The notes below the pieces were generated by a model. That model was given only the letters and a program-made list of their open reading frames with translations, was not told the DNA's origin and did no database searches. 64,000 nt of DNA, taken from NCBI GenBank assembly GCA_900315745.1, contig ONAG01000010.1:1-64000 (forward strand), read 5' to 3'. This document shows positions 33,669 to 42,570 of this stretch, one piece after another (position 1 is the stretch's first letter; every line of letters begins with the position of its first letter). The position numbers and the translations under genes were made by a program. The DNA comes from an uncultured Prevotellaceae bacterium. Its GTDB lineage: Bacteria > Bacteroidota > Bacteroidia > Bacteroidales > Bacteroidaceae.

Positions 33669-35057
33669 TTACATCACTCCCATCCACCTGAGAATATCGT
33701 TCAGGTTGGCAACCACCATCAGAAGGATTAGTATGCCAATGCCGATGTATTCGGCTACTATCATGAATTTCTCGCTTGGCTTGCGGCGTGTTATCATTTC
33801 GTAAAGCAAGAAGAGCACGTGTCCGCCATCGAGAGCAGGTATTGGCAGAATGTTCATGAATGCCAAGATGATGCTCAGGAAAGCCGTCATGCGCCAGAAC
33901 ATCATCCAGTCCCATACTGGTGGGAAGAGACTGCCTATGGTTCCGAAGCCACCAAGCGATTTCGCACCTTCGGATGTGAATACATATTTCAGATCATCTA
34001 CATAGCCGCTGAGGATGTTGATGCCATAGCGGATGCCTGCAGGGAAGCTCTCGAAGAAACCATATTTCACTTCGGTGGGTTCGTAGTACGACCAGTAACT
34101 ACGCTGGATGACACCCAGTTTCATGTCCTTGTCGAGCATTGTCTTCACCGTGTCGGTCACGCCCGTTGCCTTGTGTTGGAATGCAATGGTGACGGTGCGT
34201 CCTGCGATGCTGTCGTTGTGCGTGCCCTTGGCAGTCACCACGTCGTTGAGTTCGCTGACGGCGAGAGTGAATTCGTTCCATGAGTCCAATGGCTTGCCGT
34301 TGATGGCAGTCACCTTGTCGCCTTTTGCCATTCCAATGGCGGCTGCAGGTGTGCTTGGGAGCACGCTGTCTATTTCAGCTGGCACCAATGGTTGCACGAA
34401 TGTAGGCTGTTTCTTCAGCATGTCGAGCAAGTTGAGGTTGCCGGGCAGGTTGAGAGACATTTGCTTGCCATTGCGTATGATGTCCACTCGCTTTGCCTCT
34501 GAGATGCTGCGGTAGATATCCACGTCGAAGCTCTTGAAGGTCTTCTCTTCGGTGCCTAAGAGGATGTCGCCGTCCTGGAATCCCAAAGCCTTTGCCTCTG
34601 AGTTGAATTTCATACCCATGGTCATGTTCTTCGTCTCTATGTACGACTCGCCCCAGTAGTAGAGCACCATGGAGTAGATGAAGAGAGCTAAGAGGAAGTT
34701 CACCAGCACACCACCTATCATGATGAGCAGGCGTTGCCATGCCGGTTTTGTGCGAAACTCCCATGGCTGTGGAGGGAGTTTCATCTGTTCGGTGTCCATA
34801 GATTCGTCTATCATGCCCGATATCTTGCAATATCCGCCAAGGGGCAGCCACCCCAAGCCATATTCGGTCTCTCCTATCTTTTTCTTGAATAGTTTGCCAG
34901 TCCATTTTCCGATGCCGACATCGAAGAAGATGAAGAATTTATCCACCTTCACTCCAAAGAGTTTTGAGAAGAAGAAGTGTCCGCCCTCATGGAGAAAAAC
35001 CAGGAGCGAGATGGACAGGATGAATTGTAATACCCTGATTAAGAATGCGCTATCCAT
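33669..35057 (-). CDS. rseP: RIP metalloprotease RseP (site-2 protease)
   Basis: 462 residues. The zinc site HEGGH (residues 23-27) lies in the first transmembrane helix. One or two PDZ domains occupy the periplasmic middle (about 130-330, with AIGMAKGDKVTAING), and the C-terminal NILPIPALDGGH motif completes the active site, followed by a final transmembrane helix. RseP cleaves membrane-bound anti-sigma factors or signal peptides within the membrane. It is last in the tsaB-DUF4290-murA-rimM-dxr-rseP operon, beginning 53 bp after dxr. Confidence 0.94.
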   Translation of the reverse strand: MDSAFLIRVLQFILSISLLVFLHEGGHFFFSKLFGVKVDKFFIFFDVGIGKWTGKLFKKKIGETEYGLGWLPLGGYCKISGMIDESMDTEQMKLPPQPWEFRTKPAWQRLLIMIGGVLVNFLLALFIYSMVLYYWGESYIETKNMTMGMKFNSEAKALGFQDGDILLGTEEKTFKSFDVDIYRSISEAKRVDIIRNGKQMSLNLPGNLNLLDMLKKQPTFVQPLVPAEIDSVLPSTPAAAIGMAKGDKVTAINGKPLDSWNEFTLAVSELNDVVTAKGTHNDSIAGRTVTIAFQHKATGVTDTVKTMLDKDMKLGVIQRSYWSYYEPTEVKYGFFESFPAGIRYGINILSGYVDDLKYVFTSEGAKSLGGFGTIGSLFPPVWDWMMFWRMTAFLSIILAFMNILPIPALDGGHVLFLLYEMITRRKPSEKFMIVAEYIGIGILILLMVVANLNDILRWMGVM

Positions 35058-35110
35058 TATTTATATTTAATGATTGGTGTTGTATGGCTAGTGTTCCCAG
35101 CCTGTTTTTT

Positions 35111-36271
35111 TTATGATGTTTGCAATATCTCTTTTGCCAGGCGTCGTGCTTCGGCGTCGGTAGCCACGTAAGTGTCGTAGGAAGGATGTGCGTCGAAGGT
35201 GGCTTTTTCCATTGTCTTTTCGATTACCTCACCCATTTGCAGGAATCCGCACCTGTCTTCGAGGAAAGCCCTGTTCACCACCTCGTTGGCGGCATTCACG
35301 ATGCATGGCATGTTGCCCCCTCGCCGAATTGCCTCGAAGGCTAAAGCCAAGCAGTGGAATTTCTCCAAGTCGGGCTTGTAGAATTCCAGAGGGTGCTTGA
35401 AGAGGTCGAGCCTTTCGCTGTTAAGTGGCAGTCTTTCGGGGAATGAGAAGGCGTATTGGATGGGCATCCTCATGTCCGGCACTCCCAGTTGGGCTTTCAC
35501 TGAACCATCCCGGAACTGTACTGCGCTATGCACTATCGACTGTGGATGAACGAGCACTTCGATGCGCTCGGCAGGCACTCCGAAGAGCCATTTTGCCTCT
35601 ATCACCTCGAAGCCCTTGTTCATCATTGTCGCGCTGTCGATGGTTATTTTCGCCCCCATGTCCCATGTTGGGTGTCTCAGGGCGTCAGCCTTGGTCACAT
35701 TGGCAAGAGCCTCGCGCGACATTTTGCGGAAAGGACCTCCGCTCGCCGTGAGCAGGATTATCTCTATCTCGTTGTCATCCTCTCCAACAAGGCTTTGGAA
35801 GATGGCAGAGTGTTCGCTGTCAACAGGTATTATTGGGACGTGGTTGTCTATCGCTAATTGTTCTATCAGTTCGCCCGCCACCACTAATGTTTCCTTGTTG
35901 GCAAGGCATATTTTCTTGCGCGCCTTGATGGCGTGGATGGTAGGCGACAGTCCTGCGAAGCCCACCATGGCGGTTAGCACCATGTCTATGGGTTCTGCTT
36001 CCACTATCTCGTCGATGGCTTTAGCTCCGGCATACACCTTGATGTCGGGCATGTCGTCGAGCAGTCCTTTCAGTGTGTCATAGTGCTGTTCGTTGGCTAT
36101 CACCACTGCAGCCGGGTGAAACTTCCGGGCTTGTTCGGCAAGTTGTTCCACGCGGTTGTTGGCAGTGATGCAATACACCTCATATCTGTCGCTATGTTGT
36201 GCTATCACGTCGAGGGCTTGTGTTCCTATCGAACCCGTGGACCCTAATATGCAAATCTGTTGTTTTTTCAT
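35111..36271 (-). CDS. dxr: 1-deoxy-D-xylulose 5-phosphate reductoisomerase
   Basis: 386 residues. The NADPH-binding GSTGSIGTQALDV opens the protein. CLANKETLVVAGE, LTASGGPFRKM and HPTWDMGAKITIDSATMMNKGFEVIEAKWLF follow as metal and substrate motifs of Dxr. The enzyme makes 2-C-methyl-D-erythritol 4-phosphate in the non-mevalonate isoprenoid pathway and is the target of fosmidomycin. It is cytoplasmic. It lies 33 bp after rimM in the operon. Confidence 0.97.
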   Translation of the reverse strand: MKKQQICILGSTGSIGTQALDVIAQHSDRYEVYCITANNRVEQLAEQARKFHPAAVVIANEQHYDTLKGLLDDMPDIKVYAGAKAIDEIVEAEPIDMVLTAMVGFAGLSPTIHAIKARKKICLANKETLVVAGELIEQLAIDNHVPIIPVDSEHSAIFQSLVGEDDNEIEIILLTASGGPFRKMSREALANVTKADALRHPTWDMGAKITIDSATMMNKGFEVIEAKWLFGVPAERIEVLVHPQSIVHSAVQFRDGSVKAQLGVPDMRMPIQYAFSFPERLPLNSERLDLFKHPLEFYKPDLEKFHCLALAFEAIRRGGNMPCIVNAANEVVNRAFLEDRCGFLQMGEVIEKTMEKATFDAHPSYDTYVATDAEARRLAKEILQTS

Positions 36272-36304
36272 GTTTGTTATATGTTGAGGCGCATTATGCC
36301 ATGC

Positions 36305-36820
36305 CTACAGGTCGAGCAGGCCTTCGGGCAGTGTCATGGTGATGCGTCGTGCTTGTCTGTCGATGTCTGTGATGAAGTCATCGTTGGCAGGTATCAGCAG
36401 GCTCTCTCCCGCAGGCGACATCAGTTCGAAGAGTGTGTTGATGGTTGTCAGATCTACTCTTTTCACTTCCCCGATGATGTTGCCGTTGTTGGCATCCACG
36501 ATGGAGAACCCCACTATTTCAGCCCATGAGAGTTCGTTGTCGCCATTGTTAGCCAGGTCACGTGGAAAATACACGTCACACCCGGTGAATTCAGCAGCCC
36601 TGTTGGCGTTGTCGATGCCTTCAAACTTCACTATTGCCGTCTCCTCGCTTTTGAAACGGTATTCTTCGAAAAAGAAAGGCACGAGCAGACCGTCTGTCTC
36701 CACGAACACGTAGTCGGCATCAATTCTGTCGAAAACGTCGTCGGTGAAGTGGAAGGACAATTCACCTTTCACGCCATGTGTCTTCCCTAATCTCCCTATT
36801 TTGTAGGTGTCGGTCATCAT
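36305..36820 (-). CDS. rimM: 16S rRNA processing protein RimM
   Basis: 171 residues. The N-terminal RimM domain opens with YKIGRLGKTHGVKGELSF, and the C-terminal PRC-barrel region includes LSWAEIVGFSIVDANNGNIIGEVKRVD and PANDDFITDID near the end. RimM assists 30S head maturation. It is encoded 12 bp after murA. Length fits the family. Confidence 0.95.
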   Translation of the reverse strand: MMTDTYKIGRLGKTHGVKGELSFHFTDDVFDRIDADYVFVETDGLLVPFFFEEYRFKSEETAIVKFEGIDNANRAAEFTGCDVYFPRDLANNGDNELSWAEIVGFSIVDANNGNIIGEVKRVDLTTINTLFELMSPAGESLLIPANDDFITDIDRQARRITMTLPEGLLDL

Positions 36821-36832
36821 TCTGTGCTGTTG

Positions 36833-38140
36833 TTATTCCACCCTGGTGATGTGTGCGCCGAGTTGCCGCAGTCGGTTTTCTATGTTTTGGTATCCTCTGT
36901 CTATCTGCTCGATGTTGGCTATTTTGCTGGTGCCATTGGCACTGAGAGCCGCGATGAGAAGTGCGATACCTGCTCTAATGTCAGGGCTGGTCATCCGTCC
37001 TGCTCTCAGTTGCAGTTGATGGTTGTGCCCCACCACTACGGCGCGGTGCGGGTCGCAGAGTATCACCTGAGCCCCCATGTCGATGAGCTTGTCCACGAAG
37101 AACAATCGGCTCTCGAACATTTTTTGGTGGAAGAGCACGCTGCCTTTGGCTTGTGTCGCCACCACGAGGAGCACCGAGATGAGGTCAGGAGTCAGTCCTG
37201 GCCATGGTGCGTCGGCGATGGTCATTATCGTGCCATCAATGAACGAGTCCACTTCATAGGTGTCGTGGTGTGGGATATATATGTCGTCGCCATTTATCTC
37301 CAATCTCACTCCGAGGCGTCGGAATATTTCGGGGATTATGCCGAGGTTTTTCAGCGACACGTTTTTTATTGTTATGCCGTCGCCCACCATGGCAGCCATG
37401 CCGATGAACGACCCCACCTCTATCATGTCGGGCAGGATCGTGTGTGATGCTCCGTGCAGATTTTCCACGCCCACTATGGTTATGAGATTGGATGCTATTC
37501 CGCTGATTTGCGCACCCATGCTGTTGAGCAGGTGGCACAGTTGCTGGATGTATGGCTCGCACGCGGCGTTGTATATTGTTGTCGTGCCTTTGGCGAATAC
37601 CGATGCCATTATGATGTTGGCGGTGCCGGTCACCGAAGCTTCATCGAGCAGCATGTGACAGCCTGTGAGTTCATCAGCTTTCAGTTCGAACACGTCGCGT
37701 CCTTGTATCTTGTTGAAAGTTGCCCCCAAGTATCCGAATCCGAGGAAGTGAGTGTCGAGGCGACGGCGTCCTATCTTGTCACCACCGGGTTTTGCCACCA
37801 CTGCGCGGTGGAAGCGTGAGAGCAGAGGTCCAATCATAAGCACGCTGCCCCGCAGCGATGAGCATTTCCTCACGAACTCGTCGCTTTCCAAGTAGTCGAG
37901 ATGCAGTTCGTCTGCCTTGAAGGTGAAGTCGCCTGGGGCGTTCTTGGTCACTTTCACGCCCATGTCGAGCAGCAACAGGATGAGGTTGTTCACGTCGAGG
38001 ATGTCGGGGATGTTCTGTATGCGCACCTCCTCATTAGTGAGCAGGCAAGCACATATCACCTGCAAGGCTTCATTTTTGGCTCCTTGCGGTATGATGGTGC
38101 CTTTTAGGGGGTGTCCACCTTCTATGACGAATGATTGCAT
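36833..38140 (-). CDS. murA: UDP-N-acetylglucosamine 1-carboxyvinyltransferase MurA (Asp at the catalytic Cys site)
   Basis: 435 residues. The start MQSFVIEGGHPLKGTIIPQG and the motif GAKNEALQ are MurA hallmarks. The enzyme transfers enolpyruvate from PEP to UDP-GlcNAc, the first committed step of peptidoglycan synthesis. The active-site loop reads KPGGDKIGRR: Asp121 occupies the position of Cys115 in the E. coli enzyme. A Cys-to-Asp replacement here is known in Chlamydia and Mycobacterium to give an active, fosfomycin-insensitive MurA; the same consequence here is inference. It lies 10 bp after the DUF4290 gene. Confidence 0.95.
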   Translation of the reverse strand: MQSFVIEGGHPLKGTIIPQGAKNEALQVICACLLTNEEVRIQNIPDILDVNNLILLLLDMGVKVTKNAPGDFTFKADELHLDYLESDEFVRKCSSLRGSVLMIGPLLSRFHRAVVAKPGGDKIGRRRLDTHFLGFGYLGATFNKIQGRDVFELKADELTGCHMLLDEASVTGTANIIMASVFAKGTTTIYNAACEPYIQQLCHLLNSMGAQISGIASNLITIVGVENLHGASHTILPDMIEVGSFIGMAAMVGDGITIKNVSLKNLGIIPEIFRRLGVRLEINGDDIYIPHHDTYEVDSFIDGTIMTIADAPWPGLTPDLISVLLVVATQAKGSVLFHQKMFESRLFFVDKLIDMGAQVILCDPHRAVVVGHNHQLQLRAGRMTSPDIRAGIALLIAALSANGTSKIANIEQIDRGYQNIENRLRQLGAHITRVE

Positions 38141-38150
38141 GGCTATGGGT

Positions 38151-38747
38151 TCACTTTTTCTTTTTGCGTTTCTCGCTGAATTCTCTCTCGTTGATTTTCT
38201 CGAACACGAATGTGTCGAGGTCCAGTTGTATTATCCCGTCGGTGAATCGGGCAATGTCCGACACCACCTTCTCGTTGTCGGCTGAGCCATGGCTCCACTG
38301 GTAGAGGTCTCGTTTCATGTGGTTGGCTGTGAGCCTTGCCAGTTCGTCGCGTTCAGGTCCAGGTTCCATGGTCTTTAGTTTTTCGAATAGTTCGAAAATC
38401 ATCTTTCCGTAGTGTCTGACGGGAATTTGTTGCATGGGATACTCCAGCGGTGTGGGTTTTGAAGCCATCTTTTGTGCCTGGCTGATGTCAAAGGGCCAGT
38501 CGATGTCGAGTTTGAAGTCGCTCATCAGTGCCAGGTGGTCCCACAGTTTGCGTTTATGTTCCGACACCTCACGGGTTTGTGGGAACATACGCTCCATTAT
38601 GGATATTATGGTTTCGGCGCAGCGTTGGCGTTCCTCTTTTGTGGGCAATCCCACTGCGTGGTTCACCATCTTTTGCACCTCTCTGCCATATTCCGGCAAG
38701 ATGAGGTGTTCTCGCTGTGTGTTGTAGTCTAATCCTTCTATGTTCAT
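38151..38747 (-). CDS. DUF4290 family protein
   Basis: 198 residues beginning MNIEGLDYNTQREHLILPEY, the conserved start of DUF4290; the longer frame from 38771 adds non-conserved residues. It is all-helical, ending in a Lys-rich tail (EFSEKRKKKK). The family is restricted to Bacteroidetes and is almost always between tsaB and murA, which suggests a housekeeping role that remains unassigned. It is cytoplasmic, with no signal or membrane segment. Confidence 0.9.
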   Translation of the reverse strand: MNIEGLDYNTQREHLILPEYGREVQKMVNHAVGLPTKEERQRCAETIISIMERMFPQTREVSEHKRKLWDHLALMSDFKLDIDWPFDISQAQKMASKPTPLEYPMQQIPVRHYGKMIFELFEKLKTMEPGPERDELARLTANHMKRDLYQWSHGSADNEKVVSDIARFTDGIIQLDLDTFVFEKINEREFSEKRKKKK

Positions 38748-38795
38748 ATATCTAAAAGTGTGTTCATTCAAGTGTCGCTATGCTTTCTTTTGGCA

Positions 38796-39485
38796 TCACA
38801 GTAGAGGCTTCGAAGGCTTCGCCACGAAGTCTTTCAGGTAGAAGGGCGTGAAGTATGCCACGTCTTCGTATTGTTGTAGTGCGATGCGTTTCTCAGCTAA
38901 TGGGAACATATTCTTTGCCATCGGCTTGATGCCTTCGATGAAGTGTGCGTTGGGATGCTGTATAGCCTCCATGCACTTTGCCGCACCATTGCCGAAGAAA
39001 TATACGGGATGGCTGTCGAGCCACTCACGGTAGGTGTCGGCATTCACTATGTCAGCCTGTATGTCTCTCACAGGTTTCAGTGCCCTGTTGTAAATGGCAG
39101 CATACACCTCCATCCGTCGTGCGTCGAGCATGGGGCAGATGAGGGCGTCGTCCTCCATTTCATGCCCTAACAGCACTGGCACGCAGAGCAGTTCGAGGGT
39201 AGGTATGGCTATTAGCGGCAGGTTGATGGCATAGCAGATGCCCTTTGCCATCGACACACCGATGCGCAGTCCGGTGTACGATCCCGGACCGCAACTCACG
39301 GCAACGGCGTCGAGGGGTATGGCATGGCTGTCGGCAAACGACAATGCTTCGTCTATGTATGTTCCGAGCCGTTCGGCGTGGTTTGGGCCGCTAAAATCTT
39401 CTTCGTGATATATGCATGCTCCGTCTTCGCTCACGGCTACTGAGCACACGTCGGTGCTTGTCTCTATGCTAAGTATGCAAGACAT
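38796..39485 (-). CDS. tsaB: tRNA threonylcarbamoyladenosine biosynthesis protein TsaB
   Basis: 229 residues. ILSIETSTDVCSVAV is the actin-like ASKHA start, and SCGPGSYTGLRIGVSMAKG is the TsaB signature. TsaB works with TsaD and TsaE to form t6A at position 37 of tRNAs reading ANN codons. It is the first gene of the leftward operon, with a -7 box at 39531-39524. It diverges from yicC. Confidence 0.94.
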   Translation of the reverse strand: MSCILSIETSTDVCSVAVSEDGACIYHEEDFSGPNHAERLGTYIDEALSFADSHAIPLDAVAVSCGPGSYTGLRIGVSMAKGICYAINLPLIAIPTLELLCVPVLLGHEMEDDALICPMLDARRMEVYAAIYNRALKPVRDIQADIVNADTYREWLDSHPVYFFGNGAAKCMEAIQHPNAHFIEGIKPMAKNMFPLAEKRIALQQYEDVAYFTPFYLKDFVAKPSKPLL

Positions 39486-39523
39486 ATATGGGGAAATATC
39501 AACAATATTCTAAAATTAAAGTG

Positions 39524-39531
39524 CAAAATTA
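39524..39531 (-). promoter_or_regulatory. tsaB operon promoter, -7 box
   Basis: The minus strand reads TAATTTTG, an exact match, 39 bp before the tsaB start codon. Confidence 0.6.
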
Positions 39532-39553
39532 AGCCTTTTTCCTTAGAAAGTTG

Positions 39554-39561
39554 TATTTTTG
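39554..39561 (+). promoter_or_regulatory. yicC operon promoter, -7 box
   Basis: TATTTTTG matches TAnnTTTG. It overlaps the in-frame ATG at 39559, excluding it as a start and supporting 39589. Confidence 0.6.
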
Positions 39562-39588
39562 CATGTATTTTTATCAATTCAGAAGAAA

Positions 39589-40464
39589 ATGATTCTATCG
39601 ATGACTGGTTACGGCAAGGCCGTAGAGAATTTCAAAGAGAAGAAAATCAATGTGGAAGTGAAGTCGCTCAACAGCAAGACTCTCGACCTTTCCACGCGCA
39701 TCGCCCCACTTTATCGTGAGAAGGAGATGGACATCAGGCAGAAAGTCTCCAAGGTTCTCATGAGGGGCAAGGTGGATTTTTCCATTTGGATTGAGAAGGA
39801 TGCTGGCACGGATGCCACGCCTATCAATGCGGCACTTGTCGATAATTATTATAACCAGATAAAGGACATCGCAGCTAAGACGGGCATACCAGAGCCCCAA
39901 GACTGGTTTTATACGTTGTTGCGTCTTCCCGATGTGACAGCCAAGACCGATGTCGAGGTGCTCACCGACGAGGAGTGGGCGGTGGCTTGCAATGCCATCG
40001 ACAAGGCTCTGAGCCAGTTGATTGAGTTCCGCAGGCAGGAGGGTGCAGCTCTTGAGAAGAAGTTCAGTCAGAATATAGAGTGCATAGGCAAGTTGCTGTC
40101 TTCCATAGAGCAGTATGAGTCGTTGAGGGTGGAGAAGATACGCTCCCGCATTGTGGATGGGTTGCAGTCTATCCCCGATGCAGACTACGACAAGAACCGT
40201 CTGGAGCAGGAGCTGATATATTATATCGAGAAGTTGGATATCAGCGAGGAGAAGCAACGTCTGGCAAACCATTTGAAATATTTTAACGAGACAATGGAGC
40301 ATGGTGAGGGCCAAGGCAAGAAATTGGGTTTCATCGCCCAGGAGATGGGTCGTGAGATCAACACCACAGGGTCGAAGAGCAATTTGGCTGAGATGCAGAA
40401 TATTGTAGTGCAGATGAAGGACCAGTTGGAGCAAATCAAGGAGCAGGTTCTCAACGTGCTTTAG
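39589..40464 (+). CDS. YicC-family endoribonuclease
   Basis: 291 residues. MILSMTGYGKA is the near-invariant YicC start, and the C-terminal DUF1732 motif (GKKLGFIAQEMGREINTTGSKS) is intact. YicC proteins are RNases implicated in sRNA turnover in E. coli; the Bacteroidetes role is untested. It is the first gene of yicC-gmk-nadD and is divergent from tsaB, an arrangement I recognise as common in the phylum. Confidence 0.92.
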   Translation: MILSMTGYGKAVENFKEKKINVEVKSLNSKTLDLSTRIAPLYREKEMDIRQKVSKVLMRGKVDFSIWIEKDAGTDATPINAALVDNYYNQIKDIAAKTGIPEPQDWFYTLLRLPDVTAKTDVEVLTDEEWAVACNAIDKALSQLIEFRRQEGAALEKKFSQNIECIGKLLSSIEQYESLRVEKIRSRIVDGLQSIPDADYDKNRLEQELIYYIEKLDISEEKQRLANHLKYFNETMEHGEGQGKKLGFIAQEMGREINTTGSKSNLAEMQNIVVQMKDQLEQIKEQVLNVL

Positions 40465-40521
40465 TGGTTGCTTTGGATAAATACTTGCTAAATATATCAT
40501 AGACCATACAACAACAAAATA

Positions 40522-41175
40522 ATGGACAAACTAATCAACCATCAAGACTCCAATCCCCAAGGTTCTCCTGTGGATGTGCCAAGGGGTGGGCTTGTCATTT
40601 TTTCTGCTCCAAGTGGGAGTGGGAAAAGCACCATCATAAATTGGCTCATGCGTGAGCATCCCGAACTGAATCTTTATTTCTCCATCAGTTGCACGAGCAG
40701 GCCTCCGCGAGGCACCGAGCAGGATGGGGTGGAGTATTTCTTCATCTCGCCGGAAGAGTTTCGTGCAAGGATTCACAATGATGAGTTTCTGGAGTATGAG
40801 GAGGTCTATGAGGATCGTTTCTACGGCACATTGAAGGCACAGGTTGACCGTCAGCTTGCAGCAGGTCAGAATGTGGTGTTCGATGTTGATGTGAAGGGTG
40901 GTTGCAGCATCAAGAGGCATTTTGGCGACCGTGCGCTGAGCATCTTCATCCAGCCTCCGTCGGTGGCAGAGTTGCGTCGCCGTCTTGAGAGTCGTGGTAC
41001 CGATGCTCCCCAAGTGATAGAAGACCGCTTGGCAAAGGCGGAGTACGAGCTCACCTTTGCCGACAGGTTTGACTGTATCGTGGTGAATGATGTTCTTGAG
41101 AATGCCGAGCAGGAGACGTTGCGGCTGGTGAGGTCTTTCCTGGCCGGCGACACAAGTGAGTCTGTTTCAGAATGA
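40522..41175 (+). CDS. gmk: Guanylate kinase
   Basis: 217 residues. The P-loop SAPSGSGKSTI, the GMP-binding SCTSRPPRGTEQDGVEYFFIS and the EYEEVYEDRFYGT segment are all present. It phosphorylates GMP to GDP. The N-terminus has an extra ~25 residues before the core, which may be genuine or a start-site matter. It lies between yicC (57 bp) and nadD (10 bp). Confidence 0.96.
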   Translation: MDKLINHQDSNPQGSPVDVPRGGLVIFSAPSGSGKSTIINWLMREHPELNLYFSISCTSRPPRGTEQDGVEYFFISPEEFRARIHNDEFLEYEEVYEDRFYGTLKAQVDRQLAAGQNVVFDVDVKGGCSIKRHFGDRALSIFIQPPSVAELRRRLESRGTDAPQVIEDRLAKAEYELTFADRFDCIVVNDVLENAEQETLRLVRSFLAGDTSESVSE

Positions 41176-41185
41176 CGGCTTTTGC

Positions 41186-41755
41186 ATGAGGACAGGCATA
41201 TTCGGCGGGTCTTTCAATCCCATTCACAATGGTCATGTGGCCTTGGCTTCGTGCATGCTGAAGATGGCGGGGCTCGACGAGGTGTGGCTGATGGTCACTC
41301 CACAGAATCCATGGAAGGTGGACTCCTATTTGATGGCAGATGAGTGGCGGTTGCAGTTGGCGCGTGCCGCCGTGGAGGACATCCCGGGCCTGGTGGCAAG
41401 CGACTATGAGTTCCATTTGCCGAAACCTTCATATACATGGGACACCTTGCAGGCGCTTTCCCGTGACTATCCCGACCGCAGCTTCACCCTCATCATCGGT
41501 GCTGACAACTGGGAGCGTTTCGGCAACTGGTATGCCCACGACCAGATTCTTGCCAATTATGACATTGTCATCTATCCCCGCAAGGGCTCACGGATAAGAA
41601 AGTCGTCGTTGCCTCCCAATGTGCGTCTTTTGCGCATGCCACTCATCAATGTCAGCGGCACGGAGATACGCCAGCGCATGGCAGAGGGCTTGCCCATAGA
41701 CGACCTTGTTCCGGCGAGGGTGGCAGAGATGCTGACACAAGACCGGCAAAAGTAA
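41186..41755 (+). CDS. nadD: Nicotinate-nucleotide adenylyltransferase
   Basis: 189 residues. GIFGGSFNPIHNGHVALA is the nucleotidyltransferase HxGH motif, and NVSGTEIRQRMAEG is the ISSTxIR-type motif near the C-terminus. The enzyme makes nicotinate adenine dinucleotide in NAD synthesis. The ATG at 41186 was chosen because the motif starts four residues later and the upstream GTG would overlap gmk. It is the last gene of the operon. Confidence 0.95.
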   Translation: MRTGIFGGSFNPIHNGHVALASCMLKMAGLDEVWLMVTPQNPWKVDSYLMADEWRLQLARAAVEDIPGLVASDYEFHLPKPSYTWDTLQALSRDYPDRSFTLIIGADNWERFGNWYAHDQILANYDIVIYPRKGSRIRKSSLPPNVRLLRMPLINVSGTEIRQRMAEGLPIDDLVPARVAEMLTQDRQK

Positions 41756-41842
41756 AATTGATTTTCTCATTTTGTATTAATTCAAATATGGAGAAATGTT
41801 ATCCGTTTAATTAATTTAAGTCTAATTTAAAACTAAGAGAAA

Positions 41843-42442
41843 ATGAAAAAATTTCTTACAATGGTGGCAGTCGCCATGATGACTGCATTGAGCGTAAATG
41901 CGCAGAGCGCAGGTGAGATGTTCATCAAGCCAATGGTTGGTGCAACATTGTCAACTTTTGCTTCTGTTGATCACTCTAAGATGAAATTTGGATTTGTCGG
42001 TGGTGCAGAGTACGGCTATTATGTTGCCGATCCAGTTGCCATTACTGCTGGCTTGCTTGTTGCCATGCAAGGTTCAGGCTATGAGGACAGTAAATATGAT
42101 AGAGACAAAACAAGCACCTCCACTATGATCAACGTTCCCATATTGGTCAACTACTACATTGCAAAAGGTCTTGCCCTCAAGGTTGGTGTGCAACCAGGAT
42201 TCTTGGTTGGCAACAAGATAAAAGGCGAGGCAGATAATAATGGAAAGTGGGAAAGCTATGAGAGTACTGAAACTGATGGCTTGAAGAAGTTCGACTTCTC
42301 TATTCCCGTTGGTCTGTCGTATGAGATTTCAGACTTCGTAATTGATGCCCGCTACAATTTTGGCCTGACCAAAGTTGCTGATTATTCTGATGCCAAGAAC
42401 AGCGTAATAATGCTGACCTTGGGATACAAGATTCCATTCTAA
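41843..42442 (+). CDS. Small outer membrane beta-barrel protein
   Basis: 199 residues. The signal peptide (1-20, LSVNAQ) is followed by alternating amphipathic strands with Gly and aromatic residues, and a final strand SVIMLTLGYKIPF ending in Phe, as in OmpA/OmpX-like barrels (outer membrane beta-barrel domain). About eight strands are expected. Function is unknown; such proteins are often adhesins or porin-like. It is monocistronic and followed by a terminator. Confidence 0.78.
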   Translation: MKKFLTMVAVAMMTALSVNAQSAGEMFIKPMVGATLSTFASVDHSKMKFGFVGGAEYGYYVADPVAITAGLLVAMQGSGYEDSKYDRDKTSTSTMINVPILVNYYIAKGLALKVGVQPGFLVGNKIKGEADNNGKWESYESTETDGLKKFDFSIPVGLSYEISDFVIDARYNFGLTKVADYSDAKNSVIMLTLGYKIPF

Positions 42443-42482
42443 GAAGAAACTCTATTTCGTACTCTTGTATGAATAACGAAAA

Positions 42483-42522
42483 GTGGGGATGCTTGGCAAT
42501 CCAAGGCATCCCCACTATTATT
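42483..42522. terminator. Bidirectional terminator
   Basis: GTGGGGATGC-TTGG and CCAA-G-GCATCCCCAC form a long stem with one bulge (about 42483-42515), followed by TATTATTTTA. It lies between convergent genes. Confidence 0.75.
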
Positions 42523-42570
42523 TTAAAGGTATTGTCGGAAAAACCATTTGTGGTGCTTCTTTTGGTGCTG

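Noticed and set aside
39595-40500. A 301-codon minus-strand open frame opposite yicC
   Set aside because: yicC is a well-recognised gene on the plus strand; the antisense frame has no recognisable domains.
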